Assembly (NCBI GenBank): GCA_000155435.1
Contig: DS990261.1
Coordinates: 1-64,000 of the forward strand
Source of the DNA: Clostridiales bacterium 1_7_47FAA
GTDB lineage: Bacteria > Bacillota > Clostridia > Lachnospirales > Lachnospiraceae
Direction: 5' to 3'
Length of the DNA: 64,000 nt
Position numbers and translations under genes: made by a program. The notes under the pieces were generated by a model. The model was given only the letters and a program-made list of their open reading frames with translations. It was not told the origin of the DNA and did no database searches. Position 1 is the first letter of the stretch, and every line of letters begins with the position of its first letter. This document shows, one piece after another, positions 42,798-51,857 of this stretch.

Positions 42798-43049
42798 ATG
42801 ATACCGGACGGGATTGACCAGCTTATGGGTGAACGGATTGGCGACGTATTGAATGAATGTGCGCATCGGAAGAAGCAGCACTATGAGGTGGAACAGAAAT
42901 TTCTGGACGGCATGGAAGAAAAGAGCCGGGAGCAGGCCATGATGTTACTGGAAGACATGCTGGAATGGACGTACCAGGATTTAAGAACAGCATATTGCGC
43001 TGGCATTGAGGACGGGATACGAATTACGCGGAAGATATTGAGCGTATAG
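42798..43049 (+). CDS. Small helical protein (second of two in the module)
   Basis: An 83-aa helical protein with GIDQLMGERIGDVLNECAHRK at the start and DLRTAYCAGIEDGIRITRKI at the end. GTGAGGTGAGAGG lies upstream of the ATG. Unknown function. Confidence 0.65.
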   Translation: MIPDGIDQLMGERIGDVLNECAHRKKQHYEVEQKFLDGMEEKSREQAMMLLEDMLEWTYQDLRTAYCAGIEDGIRITRKILSV

Positions 43050-43147
43050 CGTGAACCCACTGTGATACGGCAGGAAAATGAATATGATATAGCAGATGGA
43101 TGTTTAAGAAGAAAATATAGCTGAGAAGCAGGAGGAAACAGAAGAAG

Positions 43148-44077
43148 ATGACATTTGGAGAGTTTGTAAACGCGGTAGAAAAGGGTGTATCCGAGACAAT
43201 GGGGGACGGGTATGATGTGTCAGTTAAAAAGGTCCAAAAAAATAACGGACTGACCTTGACAGGGCTGCTGATTGCCGAAAAGGACAGCAAGGTTGCCCCG
43301 GCTATCTACCTGGATTCTTTCTATGAACCGTATATATGTAAAGGCATGGGACTGGAATCAGTGATTGAATCCATCATGGTTGCCTATTGGGAGCATGGGA
43401 AGGAACCAAGGCGGTTTTACAAATGGTTTGAATGCTTGAAGGATTATCAGGGAATCAGGAATAAAATCATATTCAAGCTTATAAATTCCCAGGAGAACCA
43501 GGAATTGTTAAACAAGGTCCCCAATATCCCGTTCCAGGACTTATCCATTGTATTCTTGCTGTATATCGAGGAGGCAGAAGACGGAATCCTCACCGCATTG
43601 ATTCATAACGAACATATGAGTCTTTGGAATGTGACGGTCAATGACCTGTATACAGAGGCATTGGGGAATACGCCCAGGCTGCTGCCGGAAAAGTTTATGG
43701 GGATGGATGAAATCATCCGGAACCTGGCGGTGGAGGCTGAGGAGGGACTGAATCTGGATACCCCCTGTGGGCTCCTGGAAATGGGGAAGCCGCCATTTTA
43801 TGTCCTCACCAACCGGCTGGGAATTACGGGGGCGGCCTGTCTGCTGTATCCGGATGTGCTGAAAAAATGTGCGGAGAGACTGGGACAGGATTTGTTAATC
43901 CTTCCTTCCAGTATCCATGAAAGTCTCATATTACCTTATGATGAAAGCATAAGGGTGGATGAGATGAGGTATATGGTACAGTCAATCAACGCCTCCGAGG
44001 TACCGACAGAGGACCAGCTCTCAGGGCAGGTGTATCTGTATCACCGCTCAGATAACCGTATTGAGATTGCTGCATAA
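43148..44077 (+). CDS. DUF5688-family protein
   Basis: A 309-aa soluble protein recognised as DUF5688 from FGEFVNAVEKGVSETMGDGY, IAPAIYLD-like VAPAIYLDSFYEPYI, the NVTVNDLYTEALGNTPRLLPEKF block and the C-terminal LTNRLGITGAACLLYPDVLKKCAERLGQDLLILPSSIHESLILP. Frequent on Lachnospiraceae mobile elements; role unknown. GCAGGAGGAAACAG precedes the ATG. Confidence 0.83.
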   Translation: MTFGEFVNAVEKGVSETMGDGYDVSVKKVQKNNGLTLTGLLIAEKDSKVAPAIYLDSFYEPYICKGMGLESVIESIMVAYWEHGKEPRRFYKWFECLKDYQGIRNKIIFKLINSQENQELLNKVPNIPFQDLSIVFLLYIEEAEDGILTALIHNEHMSLWNVTVNDLYTEALGNTPRLLPEKFMGMDEIIRNLAVEAEEGLNLDTPCGLLEMGKPPFYVLTNRLGITGAACLLYPDVLKKCAERLGQDLLILPSSIHESLILPYDESIRVDEMRYMVQSINASEVPTEDQLSGQVYLYHRSDNRIEIAA

Positions 44078-44142
44078 TGGGGAGGATAGGAATCTGTGAC
44101 ATGATGCCAAGCGGAGCAGACAGGAGAGGCGGTTTACATGGG

Positions 44143-44261
44143 AGGGGCGGCAGAAATGCTGCCCCTGGTTGGTGTGTGGCAGAAGAATGATTGAATGGAA
44201 CGATATATTAAAGATAGTTGATGTAGAATAATTACAGCAGGAAAACTATTATTCCTGCTGT
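44143..44261. terminator. Two hairpins closing converging transcripts
   Basis: AGGGGCGGCA-GAAA-TGCTGCCCCT (44143-44166) has a GNRA-type tetraloop. ACAGCAGGAA-N8-TTCCTGCTGT (44234-44261) is followed by seven A residues on the plus strand. The second suits the minus-strand gene ending at 44330. The 252-base gap holds no gene. Confidence 0.65.
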
Positions 44262-44329
44262 AAAAAAATTGGAATCCAGGAAAAATCCTGTAGTATCTAT
44301 AATAAGGTAAATCCAGAAAAATTTCTGGT

Positions 44330-45661
44330 TCATATGATGTTTAGACCTATTGATTTTATTATAGATGGACTTAGGCTTGAATCAAGATTTTGCAAATTAA
44401 GATTGAAATAATAGTTACAAAAAAAGTCGTTTGATTCTAAAAGAGCCATGATTGTCGATTCTGTCAATTCAATTTCATATGAATTATTACGTAATCTATG
44501 ACGAAGCCTATCGATAGCAAAGTTCGTTAAATAGCAGGAAAAGGATTGTTCCATGTTTGTAAGTAATATATCGCGAAATTCTTTGTATTGTTTATCAGAA
44601 TAGCGTGGATTATTATTTAAACAGATTGATGTGTACAATTGTAGTTTCACAAAGATGTAACAATCAGGCCAATCACTATATAAAAATTTGTCGATAAAGG
44701 TTTGGTCAAAAAATAAATCTGTTATTAATTTTTTTGGATTCTCTATATGGGGGGAAGCTACTTTAAATTTGGATATAAAACTGTCTTGTGTAAGCTCTTT
44801 AAAGTATTCATTTATAGTCTTTAATTTTTGTATTAAAAAAAGATGATTGATACGATAAGAGTACAAGAACCATTCGGGTTTCCTTCTTTTGTATTTTTGC
44901 TTCTTTAAATCCTCTACAATTTGCATATTATATTCAGCAATATCTGAGGTGGATAGCAAGTTCCTTTTGAAAGCAAATAAAGAATAAAAAGAATATAATT
45001 CTGTAAATGGGAGTCGATAACTGGTCGCCGTTTTATGTAATCCTAAATACTGTAATACAGTTTCGTTGTTCTTAAAAAACTCAGAAAGATTCCTACGTAA
45101 AGAGCTATTACTATTGACATCAGCATCACTTGATGAAGCCATACATTTCTTTGTGAATAGCATTCCATCTTCTGGCATATCCTTTATGTTGTTTATAAAG
45201 TAATTATGGTCGATGGGATACTTATGGCTTTTATTAACATTTATTTTATTATACGATGATTCAAGAATAAGATTTCCAACTGATGGAATGGCGGTCCAAT
45301 ACAGCATACAGTATTTTAGTGAGTGTAAAAAATCCAGTTCCAACAATAAAAGCTCTGTTTGGATAATGTCAGTAATGCTATAGCAATGGGAGTATTGTCC
45401 ATTGCTAGGACCATATCTGTAGAGCGGAAGTAATTGTTCACGGGATTTAATTGGAGGATACATAGCGGCACCAGTCTGAAACAGTAAATGTTCATTTAAA
45501 TAGGAATGTTCCATAATGTAAGAGCTTTTTCTTAGATACAAGTCGATACTTTTAGAATCGGTATTTAGAGAGCTGGTATTGTGAAATAAAAAATTTTTAA
45601 TGTCTTTGAATGTAGCTAATTCTGTATTTCCAATTAACAACGATTTTCCTTTATACATCAC
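44330..45661 (-). CDS. Unrecognised 443-aa protein, candidate defence component
   Basis: A 443-aa soluble, Lys/Asn/Leu-rich protein with no motif I recognise. It has several Tyr/Phe-rich helical stretches (FTELYSFYSLFAFKRN, WFLYSYRINHLFLIQKLKTINEYFKELTQ) and no signal peptide or zinc motif. It is AT-rich, unlike the neighbouring RecT module. It is divergent from an SF2 helicase with a 177-base shared upstream region. ATG 45661 or 45658 both possible; AGGTGTGAGTG lies upstream. Confidence 0.7.
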   Translation of the reverse strand: MMYKGKSLLIGNTELATFKDIKNFLFHNTSSLNTDSKSIDLYLRKSSYIMEHSYLNEHLLFQTGAAMYPPIKSREQLLPLYRYGPSNGQYSHCYSITDIIQTELLLLELDFLHSLKYCMLYWTAIPSVGNLILESSYNKINVNKSHKYPIDHNYFINNIKDMPEDGMLFTKKCMASSSDADVNSNSSLRRNLSEFFKNNETVLQYLGLHKTATSYRLPFTELYSFYSLFAFKRNLLSTSDIAEYNMQIVEDLKKQKYKRRKPEWFLYSYRINHLFLIQKLKTINEYFKELTQDSFISKFKVASPHIENPKKLITDLFFDQTFIDKFLYSDWPDCYIFVKLQLYTSICLNNNPRYSDKQYKEFRDILLTNMEQSFSCYLTNFAIDRLRHRLRNNSYEIELTESTIMALLESNDFFCNYYFNLNLQNLDSSLSPSIIKSIGLNII

Positions 45662-45838
45662 TCACACCTGCCTTTTTAAAATATAATATTATATCATGAA
45701 TGGAAGCAAAAAGCTATACTAAAAGTGCAAATAAATAAAAAAATATGCGGGATATTTCTTGCTTTTTAGTCGAGAAGAATTCTCAATTCCAAAGTATAAT
45801 TTCATCATCATAAAAAACATATGACGGAGGAACGTAAA

Positions 45839-47518
45839 TTGATTATTAAAGCTGGATATGAGAAACCCATTTGTGAAAGACTACGAGCGGATGACGAGCA
45901 AACAGATTCTTTAAAAATTTTTCATGATTATGAGCGTGAACGGTTGAAAGCCTTTACAATGTTTTCATCCAGGTACATTACAAGCATACTAACCCCAAGA
46001 ATTATGAGGAGTTGGAGGCCAGGGGGATATATTATTTCTGCACAAACAGGAGCAGGAAAAAGTACCTTGATTCTGGAACAGCTTTTACCATTGGCTATGG
46101 AACGGAAAAAATATGTTGCAATAATCGTACCGAGAGAAGCACTGGCAACACAATACAAAAAAGAAATTGCTAAGCAATACTGTCCAGAGCAACTTAAGAT
46201 TTATACGGATAAGGGAATTTCAAAAGTGAGTAAATGGGGGCCGGTCAATATATTCACTTTTCAAAGTTTGCGCAGCTATTCTAAACAGCAAGACTTGCTT
46301 CGCAATAAAAACATATACGATGCGGTTGTGATTGATGAGGTCCATGCCTTTGTAGCAGACGCGGCATTTAACTCATTGACGGCTGAAATACTTGAATTTT
46401 TAGTTGTTAACTTTGCCTCAGATACTAAGAGAATATATCTGACCGCCACCTGGGATATTGCGCTATACGAAATTCTTATGCTGGAAAGAAAATTACGGGA
46501 AGTAAGTCCGCTACAAGATAGCAAGACCACAATAGCTTATAGGTTCAAATCAGACTACTCGTATCTGGCCTTAAAGTTTTTTCAAAAACAAGACACGATT
46601 ATAGAGCTATTGAAGAGAATTCCGGGGGATGAAAAGGCACTTATATTCGTTAATAGTAAAAAACAGGGGTTAGAGGTTAAAAAAAGTTTGGGCAGTCAGG
46701 CAACATTCGTTGATGCGGAGAGCAAGAGGGGGGAAGAAGCAGATACATATGCTGAATTAATTAATGGACAAACATTTTCTTCAAAATATTTGTGTGCTAC
46801 ACGCTGGCTCGACGTAGGAGTAAATATTAAAGAAGAGGAGGTAAAACACATTGTTTGCTTCCAATTTTTTAAGGAGGAAATTATACAAATGCTTGGTAGG
46901 CGAAGAGTTGTTAGCAAACAACAACGTGTAAATCTTTACATGTTGCTTCCGAGCGAGAATGATTTATTGAAAAAAAGTAACGATATCGAGTCTGAAAACA
47001 GGACTATGACAGAAGCAGTGAACCGATACTGTAATCATTCAAGTCCAGGAATGATAGAGGAACTTCCGTTTCCAATATATGTAAATGAAAAAGAAGGGAG
47101 ATTGGGATTCGCGTATAATCACTATAGTTTTGCCATCAACCAATATCATTTTGAACAGTTGGAAAAATTTACAAATCAAAAAGGGGATTTTAAAACACAT
47201 TTTTGTGAAGAAGTTTTGGGATGGTTTCCAGGGTGCGGGACATATAAAAATCTGGATGGTGACTTAACGGATATGCGGAAGAAAGTTGATGATATTCTGC
47301 TCCCATGTCTGAATAGTGGAAAAGAATTCAACAAGGAAGAAATGATGCTGCTTTGCGAAAACCTTATTACGGTAATGGAAATTCAGCGCAGAGCAGACCA
47401 AAAAGACAATCTGCCTGTTGGGACTCTCAATAAAAAATTTTCCGAATACGGGTATCCCTATAAGATACAAAATTTATCGGGTACTGGAAAGCGAGGGTGT
47501 TGGATTATTACCAACTGA
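45839..47518 (+). CDS. SF2 DEAD/DEAH-type helicase, candidate defence component
   Basis: A 559-aa protein. Motif I AQTGAGKST (about residues 68-76), motif II DEVH (166-169), motif III TAT (202-204), motif IV ALIFVNSKK and motif VI QMLGRRRV (350-357) are intact. About 190 residues after the helicase core are unrecognised. The start is taken as TTG 45839, because GGAGG (45826-45830) lies 8 bases before it. The in-frame ATG 45821 has no ribosome site and would swallow that GGAGG. Both neighbours are unknowns. Confidence 0.83.
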   Translation: MIIKAGYEKPICERLRADDEQTDSLKIFHDYERERLKAFTMFSSRYITSILTPRIMRSWRPGGYIISAQTGAGKSTLILEQLLPLAMERKKYVAIIVPREALATQYKKEIAKQYCPEQLKIYTDKGISKVSKWGPVNIFTFQSLRSYSKQQDLLRNKNIYDAVVIDEVHAFVADAAFNSLTAEILEFLVVNFASDTKRIYLTATWDIALYEILMLERKLREVSPLQDSKTTIAYRFKSDYSYLALKFFQKQDTIIELLKRIPGDEKALIFVNSKKQGLEVKKSLGSQATFVDAESKRGEEADTYAELINGQTFSSKYLCATRWLDVGVNIKEEEVKHIVCFQFFKEEIIQMLGRRRVVSKQQRVNLYMLLPSENDLLKKSNDIESENRTMTEAVNRYCNHSSPGMIEELPFPIYVNEKEGRLGFAYNHYSFAINQYHFEQLEKFTNQKGDFKTHFCEEVLGWFPGCGTYKNLDGDLTDMRKKVDDILLPCLNSGKEFNKEEMMLLCENLITVMEIQRRADQKDNLPVGTLNKKFSEYGYPYKIQNLSGTGKRGCWIITN

Positions 47519-47526
47519 GATTAACT

Positions 47527-47802
47527 ATGGAAATTTTTGTGTTACTTATGCAGCGTGCAACGGGAGTTTTTAAATCTATGGAATCCCTGATTTGTCAAGC
47601 GGAGTTGTATGGTGTTTTAAAAGATGGCGAGGCAATACATTTTGAGTGTGTGGATAGGTGGGTAGATGCATACCGACAGGTGAAAAATCACTATCCTGCC
47701 GAAATTCTTTTTCTCATGGGGATTTGGGATACCTTAGAGATGGAAAACAATCATTTATATAGAGTGCTGGAGGATGAATGGGAAAAGCTGGATACATTTT
47801 AG
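47527..47802 (+). CDS. Unrecognised 91-aa protein after the helicase
   Basis: An acidic helical protein (ECVDRWVDAYRQVKNHYPAEILFLMGIWDTLE). ATG 47527 is 8 bases past the helicase stop, so the two are probably one transcript. There is no clear ribosome site, so coupling is likely. Excisionase follows after 15 bases. Confidence 0.6.
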   Translation: MEIFVLLMQRATGVFKSMESLICQAELYGVLKDGEAIHFECVDRWVDAYRQVKNHYPAEILFLMGIWDTLEMENNHLYRVLEDEWEKLDTF

Positions 47803-47817
47803 AGGAGGATAAGAATT

Positions 47818-48030
47818 ATGAAAAACATCTATGTTTACAAACCCCACGACCTAATGGATATCTTGGGAATCAGCCGAAGCAGCGTCTACAAGCTGCTCCA
47901 GTCAGGGGCATTAAAATCCAAAAAGATTGGCAGACTATACCGCATCCCTTCGGCTTATGTTGAAGAATATCTCGGTTTAGGGTATAATGATGATGGTTCA
48001 TTTGCAGAGCTGCCAGAAAAAGGGAGATGA
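47818..48030 (+). CDS. xis: Excisionase
   Basis: A 70-aa protein. MerR-like winged HTH: YKPHDLMDILGISRSSVYKLLQSGALKSKKIGRLYRIPSAYVEEYL, as in Tn916-type Xis. AGGAGGATAAGAATT precedes the ATG. Located 4 bases before the integrase, the standard xis-int order. Confidence 0.88.
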   Translation: MKNIYVYKPHDLMDILGISRSSVYKLLQSGALKSKKIGRLYRIPSAYVEEYLGLGYNDDGSFAELPEKGR

Positions 48031-48034
48031 CGAG

Positions 48035-49297
48035 ATGACTGGCAGTTTACAGATAAAGGGCAGGTATTACTACGCCGTGTTGAATTTCTATGATTCCAAA
48101 GGTAAGCGCATCTCACGCTGGATTCCTACCAAGTGCGCCGTGGACAAGAACACAAAGCGTAAGGCAGAACGGATTCTAAACCAGCTGCTCGCTGAATATG
48201 ACGGACATGAGATTGTGGACGACAGTAAGAATCTGAAAGTATCGGATTTTGCCTGGGAGTGGCTCCGAAGCAAAGAGGATGCCATTGAAGGAAGTACATA
48301 TGACAGCTATTACTCCAACGTTCAGCATATTGAACAGTTCTTTGGCAAGGAAGAGTATAAGGATTTATATGTTGAAGATTTGACCTGTGATGTGATTGAA
48401 AAGTTCTATATATTCCTGCTGAAATACGGTAAGCTGGTAAAGCGAAAGAATGATGATGACCCCGGGCTGTCTAGAAAGTATGTTTGTGAAATATCCAAAA
48501 ATCTTAAAGCGATGTTAGACTATGCCCATGATAAAAAGGTGATTTTTTCCAACAAGGACGAGAATCCCAACCCGGCCAGGCTGGTGAAAGTACCAAAAAA
48601 ACGAAAGACGCAAGTAGAATTTTCATATCTGGATGATGAAGATTCGGCGATATTTTTAAACGCAATCAAAGGGCATGTCCTGGAGCAATACTTTATCATA
48701 ACATTATTCTACGGATTGAGGCGCTCCGAGGCTCTGGGCTTACGATGGAAAGCCATCAACCTCAAGAAGAGGGTACTTGTCATCAAGCATACGGTTGTGA
48801 AGAACAGGCGGCGTATCGAGAAAGACCGTACGAAAAATGATGAGAGCCACCGGGAGTATCCTATTCCGGATTTTGTTTATGAGCTGCTGACTGGTATCCT
48901 GCAAAAACAGCGGGAGAACAGGCGGTTGTTTGGAGACGAGTATTTTGACAGCGACTATGTGTTTACCTGGGATGATGGGAGGCCCTTCTCAACGGATTAT
49001 CCCACAAAGACATTTAAGAAGATTGTGACAAGGACGGAGGGGCTTGACGAAAATCTCCGTTTGCATGATTTGCGGGCCAGCTGTGTGACTTTGCTTGCAC
49101 AGGAAGGATATACGTTGAAGGAAATCCAAAAATGGATAGGACATGCGGAGAATTCCGAGGAGACGCTTAAGGTATACATGCGGGCGAAGAGTAAGGTTAA
49201 GAGTAATATTGGTGCTGACCTGAGTGGAAAATTTAGCGCCCTTATGTTAGAAAAAGGTATGGAGGAGCGTGATAACTTTAATAAGTTATCATCATAA
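48035..49297 (+). CDS. int: Tyrosine integrase of the element
   Basis: A 420-aa site-specific recombinase. An N-terminal beta-rich arm-binding-like domain (YYYAVLNFYDSKGKRISRW) and a SAM-like core-binding domain precede the catalytic domain. The visible catalytic set is R229 (GLRRSEALGL), H344 and R347 (HDLRAS), H370 (IGHAE) and Y381 (VYMRAKS). It presumably acts on the tRNA-Pro att cores. It is followed not by the att site but by a 4-kb restriction cassette. Confidence 0.92.
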   Translation: MTGSLQIKGRYYYAVLNFYDSKGKRISRWIPTKCAVDKNTKRKAERILNQLLAEYDGHEIVDDSKNLKVSDFAWEWLRSKEDAIEGSTYDSYYSNVQHIEQFFGKEEYKDLYVEDLTCDVIEKFYIFLLKYGKLVKRKNDDDPGLSRKYVCEISKNLKAMLDYAHDKKVIFSNKDENPNPARLVKVPKKRKTQVEFSYLDDEDSAIFLNAIKGHVLEQYFIITLFYGLRRSEALGLRWKAINLKKRVLVIKHTVVKNRRRIEKDRTKNDESHREYPIPDFVYELLTGILQKQRENRRLFGDEYFDSDYVFTWDDGRPFSTDYPTKTFKKIVTRTEGLDENLRLHDLRASCVTLLAQEGYTLKEIQKWIGHAENSEETLKVYMRAKSKVKSNIGADLSGKFSALMLEKGMEERDNFNKLSS

Positions 49298-49733
49298 AAT
49301 CAGATGAGTAATATTTCCGGACATCTTTGAAGTTCTAAGGGTTATATGTTGCAAGAATTATGTTATTAAATAAAGTTAAAAATAGCTGTAAAGTATTATG
49401 TAATTTTGATTTTATTTAGAACTAATATCTATTGTATTTGGTGATAAATAATATTGTGAAAATAAGCATAAATAAAACTTGTAAAATTAGTCAAAATAGT
49501 TTAAAATAGTGTCATCTTAATTTTATTGATATTCTTAGGAGATTCTTCCAATAATCTCACTTAGTTTTAAAAGTTAATCGGATATGATTGCAATTTGGGT
49601 ATAGAAGATAATTTATCAGAATGCGCAAATAGAGAATTATGTTCAACTATTATTAGGAGGTGATAAATAAACGTGGCCGAAAGTATTGACAATGTAGCAC
49701 ACAAAAGCTAAAATGTCTAAGGAGGAAAATCCA
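49298..49733 (+). other. AT-rich gap between integrase and restriction cassette
   Basis: About 75% A+T, without a credible long frame. A strong promoter lies at 49686-49714 (TTGACA, 17 bases, TAAAAT). A 12-codon frame at 49673-49711 has AGGAGGTGATAAATAA before its GTG, but it overlaps the promoter and is probably fortuitous or a relic. Confidence 0.6.
49686..49714 (+). promoter_or_regulatory. Promoter of the restriction-modification cassette
   Basis: TTGACA (49686-49691), a 17-base spacer, TAAAAT (49709-49714), then GGAGGA (49721) and the ATG at 49734. The transcript would have a leader of only about 12-15 bases. Confidence 0.72.
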
Positions 49734-49922
49734 ATGAAAAAAAACATATCTATGAGTATTCGGGTCAGTGAGGAAGAGTTGGAAAAAATAAAAATAGCTG
49801 CTATGTTACAAGAGTATTCATCATATAGTGAATTCGTACGACGCACTGCACTTATTGAAGCGGCTAGAATAATAAAAAAAGATGAGAAATTTAACAATGA
49901 TTACAGGAGGAATGAAGTATGA
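49734..49922 (+). CDS. Ribbon-helix-helix protein, likely cassette regulator
   Basis: A 62-aa protein. NISMSIRVSEEELEKIKIAAMLQEYSSYSEFVRRTAL is a ribbon-helix-helix motif. It overlaps the methyltransferase start by 4 bases. Its position fits a control protein, though classic C-proteins are XRE-type; antitoxin-like action is an alternative. Confidence 0.78.
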   Translation: MKKNISMSIRVSEEELEKIKIAAMLQEYSSYSEFVRRTALIEAARIIKKDEKFNNDYRRNEV

Positions 49923-50824
49923 GGGCAGCTTCCTTCTTTAGCGGCATTGGTGGTATTGATTTGGGGTTGGAAAAATCTGGAATAGAGATAGTCTATCAAT
50001 GCGAAATATTATCATTTGGACAAAAAGTATTGAAAAAGCACTGGCCCAATATACCCCTTTCGCAGGATATTACCAAATTAACAGGAAAGGATATACCAGA
50101 TGCAGAGATTTTTGCGGGTGGATTCCCTTGTCAGGATTTATCTTTAGCAAATCAAGGAAAAAGAAAAGGATTGGAGGGAGCAAGAAGTGGACTTTTTTAC
50201 AAATATGCAGAACTCATTGGAGAGAATAGGCCTCGCTGGGTTTTTATTGAAAATGTTCCCGGACTTCTTAACAGCGCAAAAGGTGCAGACTTTAAAGTTG
50301 TCCTCTCAACGTTGGATGAACTCGGGTATGGTGTTTCATGGAGAATATTGGATGCAAAATTCTTTGGAACACCGCAGCGTCGTCGAAGAACGTACATTGT
50401 CGCAAGTCGTGGAACCATCGGCGCCGCTGAGGTACTTTTTGAACAAGGAACAAATCCAATCATTAATAAACAGAGCACAAGAACGAGAAACTTTATTGCC
50501 ACCGGCAATGATGAGAGCTTACCAGAAGCAAATATCTTTTCTATCCAGCATGCAGGAATTGGAAGACGAGCAAGCGCCGGACCACAAGGAAAAGGATATC
50601 GAAATGATGGAGAGACATATACTCTCGATTCCAGAGGAAGCTCGGATGCTATATGTAAGGCGAATGCTCCCTTCGGAATACGAACAGCTACAGGGCTTTC
50701 CGGTCGGTTGGACGGAAGTAGATATCGAGCAATAGGGAATGCCGTATGTGTTCCTGTTATTGAATGGATTGGCTCTCGAATTGTAGAAATGGATAAAAAA
50801 TATTATCCTGAATATTATTTATAA
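49919..50824 (+). CDS. C5 cytosine methyltransferase with compensated frameshift
   Basis: A 301-aa Dcm-type enzyme. Motif I FSGIGGIDLG, motif IV GGFPCQDLS (catalytic C71), motif VI ENVPG, motif VIII QRRRRTY and motif X GNAVCVPV are all in frame. The motif IX block is not: VRRMLPSEYEQLQGFPVGW lies in the +1 frame at about 50655-50722. The annotated frame reads scrambled residues there and then returns to SRYRAIGNAV. This implies two compensating indels. The enzyme may be inactive, altered or mis-sequenced. Confidence 0.85.
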   Translation: MRAASFFSGIGGIDLGLEKSGIEIVYQCEILSFGQKVLKKHWPNIPLSQDITKLTGKDIPDAEIFAGGFPCQDLSLANQGKRKGLEGARSGLFYKYAELIGENRPRWVFIENVPGLLNSAKGADFKVVLSTLDELGYGVSWRILDAKFFGTPQRRRRTYIVASRGTIGAAEVLFEQGTNPIINKQSTRTRNFIATGNDESLPEANIFSIQHAGIGRRASAGPQGKGYRNDGETYTLDSRGSSDAICKANAPFGIRTATGLSGRLDGSRYRAIGNAVCVPVIEWIGSRIVEMDKKYYPEYYL

Positions 50825-50863
50825 AAATTAGATGGCATTTGCTAAAGCAAATGCCATTCATCT

Positions 50864-51775
50864 CTATATAATATTTACTTCGCGGTTATTCAAATTTACA
50901 AAAGTTCCTCTAAAAGCATTTAAAGAGGGTTCACCCTGATTGATAAGAGCCTGAACAAACGTTTGGTAATTTGTAAATAGCATTCTTGATTCATCAACTG
51001 TGAGTGGAATTGGACCAGGGGACTTTGCTTCTGTATCATCTTCTTTGATAGCCAGAATTGCAAGTGTCCAATTATATTCTTTTAAATCAGGCAAATTAGC
51101 AGTGGCTAGTTTATTCATAAGATAATCATAGAGAAGAGTTCCAACACAGAAAGCGATACCATATCCTTTCCACGTTTTCATTGCGATATTGCCTTTGACA
51201 ATAAATTGTTCTTGTTGCCTGCGCCAAGCATTTGTCTCTAATGTAGAGGCACCTGTTTCGGTACGTAAAATTTCATTGGTACGCTTTGGGTTTAATTGCC
51301 ATGTATTTATCAGTTCTGTTATTTTACCAGTATTTGATGTTTCTCCACCTCCCTGCATTTCCAGAACCATTCTGTCTGGTCCGGAAAATTCAGTTCTACC
51401 AGTTATTAAAGAAATAATATAATCAGCATTGTATTTTGTACCCTCAACAACATCTAAACGTTCTTCGCGCTTAACACAAACCTCATCTAGTGTAACCCCA
51501 GGATTAAATAGATGCTGTGCAATTTTATGTAATATTTGAATTTGGTGACGGCAAAGAGGAATGTCTTTTTTTGTCGCGCATAGCCGGTCAGAACACACAA
51601 TCCATAGCGTTCCATCGGCTTTACGGACAGAACATACTGGTGGATTTCCACTTTTCAATTTTTTGCATATATTACTGGATGAGAATGGACACTCGGCCTT
51701 TTTGTTTATTGGGTCAATGATTGGGATATCTACATCTGTTCTTTGTCCAAAGTATTCTGCTATTCTAACTCCCAT
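50864..51775 (-). CDS. NotI-like restriction endonuclease, copy A
   Basis: A 303-aa protein. The N-terminal cysteines C29, C37, C48 and C61 form the metal (Fe/Zn) Cys4 site expected for NotI-family enzymes. The nuclease core has Asp in YNADYIISL and the E-x-Q form (VLEMQGGGETSNTGK) of the PD-(D/E)XK motif. TLETNAWRRQQEQFIVKGNIA follows. The recognition site cannot be read from the sequence. It is tail-to-tail with the methyltransferase (39 bases). Confidence 0.8.
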   Translation of the reverse strand: MGVRIAEYFGQRTDVDIPIIDPINKKAECPFSSSNICKKLKSGNPPVCSVRKADGTLWIVCSDRLCATKKDIPLCRHQIQILHKIAQHLFNPGVTLDEVCVKREERLDVVEGTKYNADYIISLITGRTEFSGPDRMVLEMQGGGETSNTGKITELINTWQLNPKRTNEILRTETGASTLETNAWRRQQEQFIVKGNIAMKTWKGYGIAFCVGTLLYDYLMNKLATANLPDLKEYNWTLAILAIKEDDTEAKSPGPIPLTVDESRMLFTNYQTFVQALINQGEPSLNAFRGTFVNLNNREVNII

Positions 51776-51857
51776 GATATCACCTCCTGTATAAGTTATG
51801 GATAATTATACCATACAATTAACAAGATGTATATTTTTATGTGTATTAAGCAGAAGA

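Noticed and set aside
49673-49711. A 12-codon leader peptide before the restriction cassette
   Set aside because: It overlaps the -35 to -10 of the best promoter, so the main transcript would not contain its start.
50187-50735. A separate 182-aa gene overlapping the methyltransferase
   Set aside because: Only its last 25 residues resemble anything (motif IX of the methyltransferase). The rest is an out-of-frame shadow.
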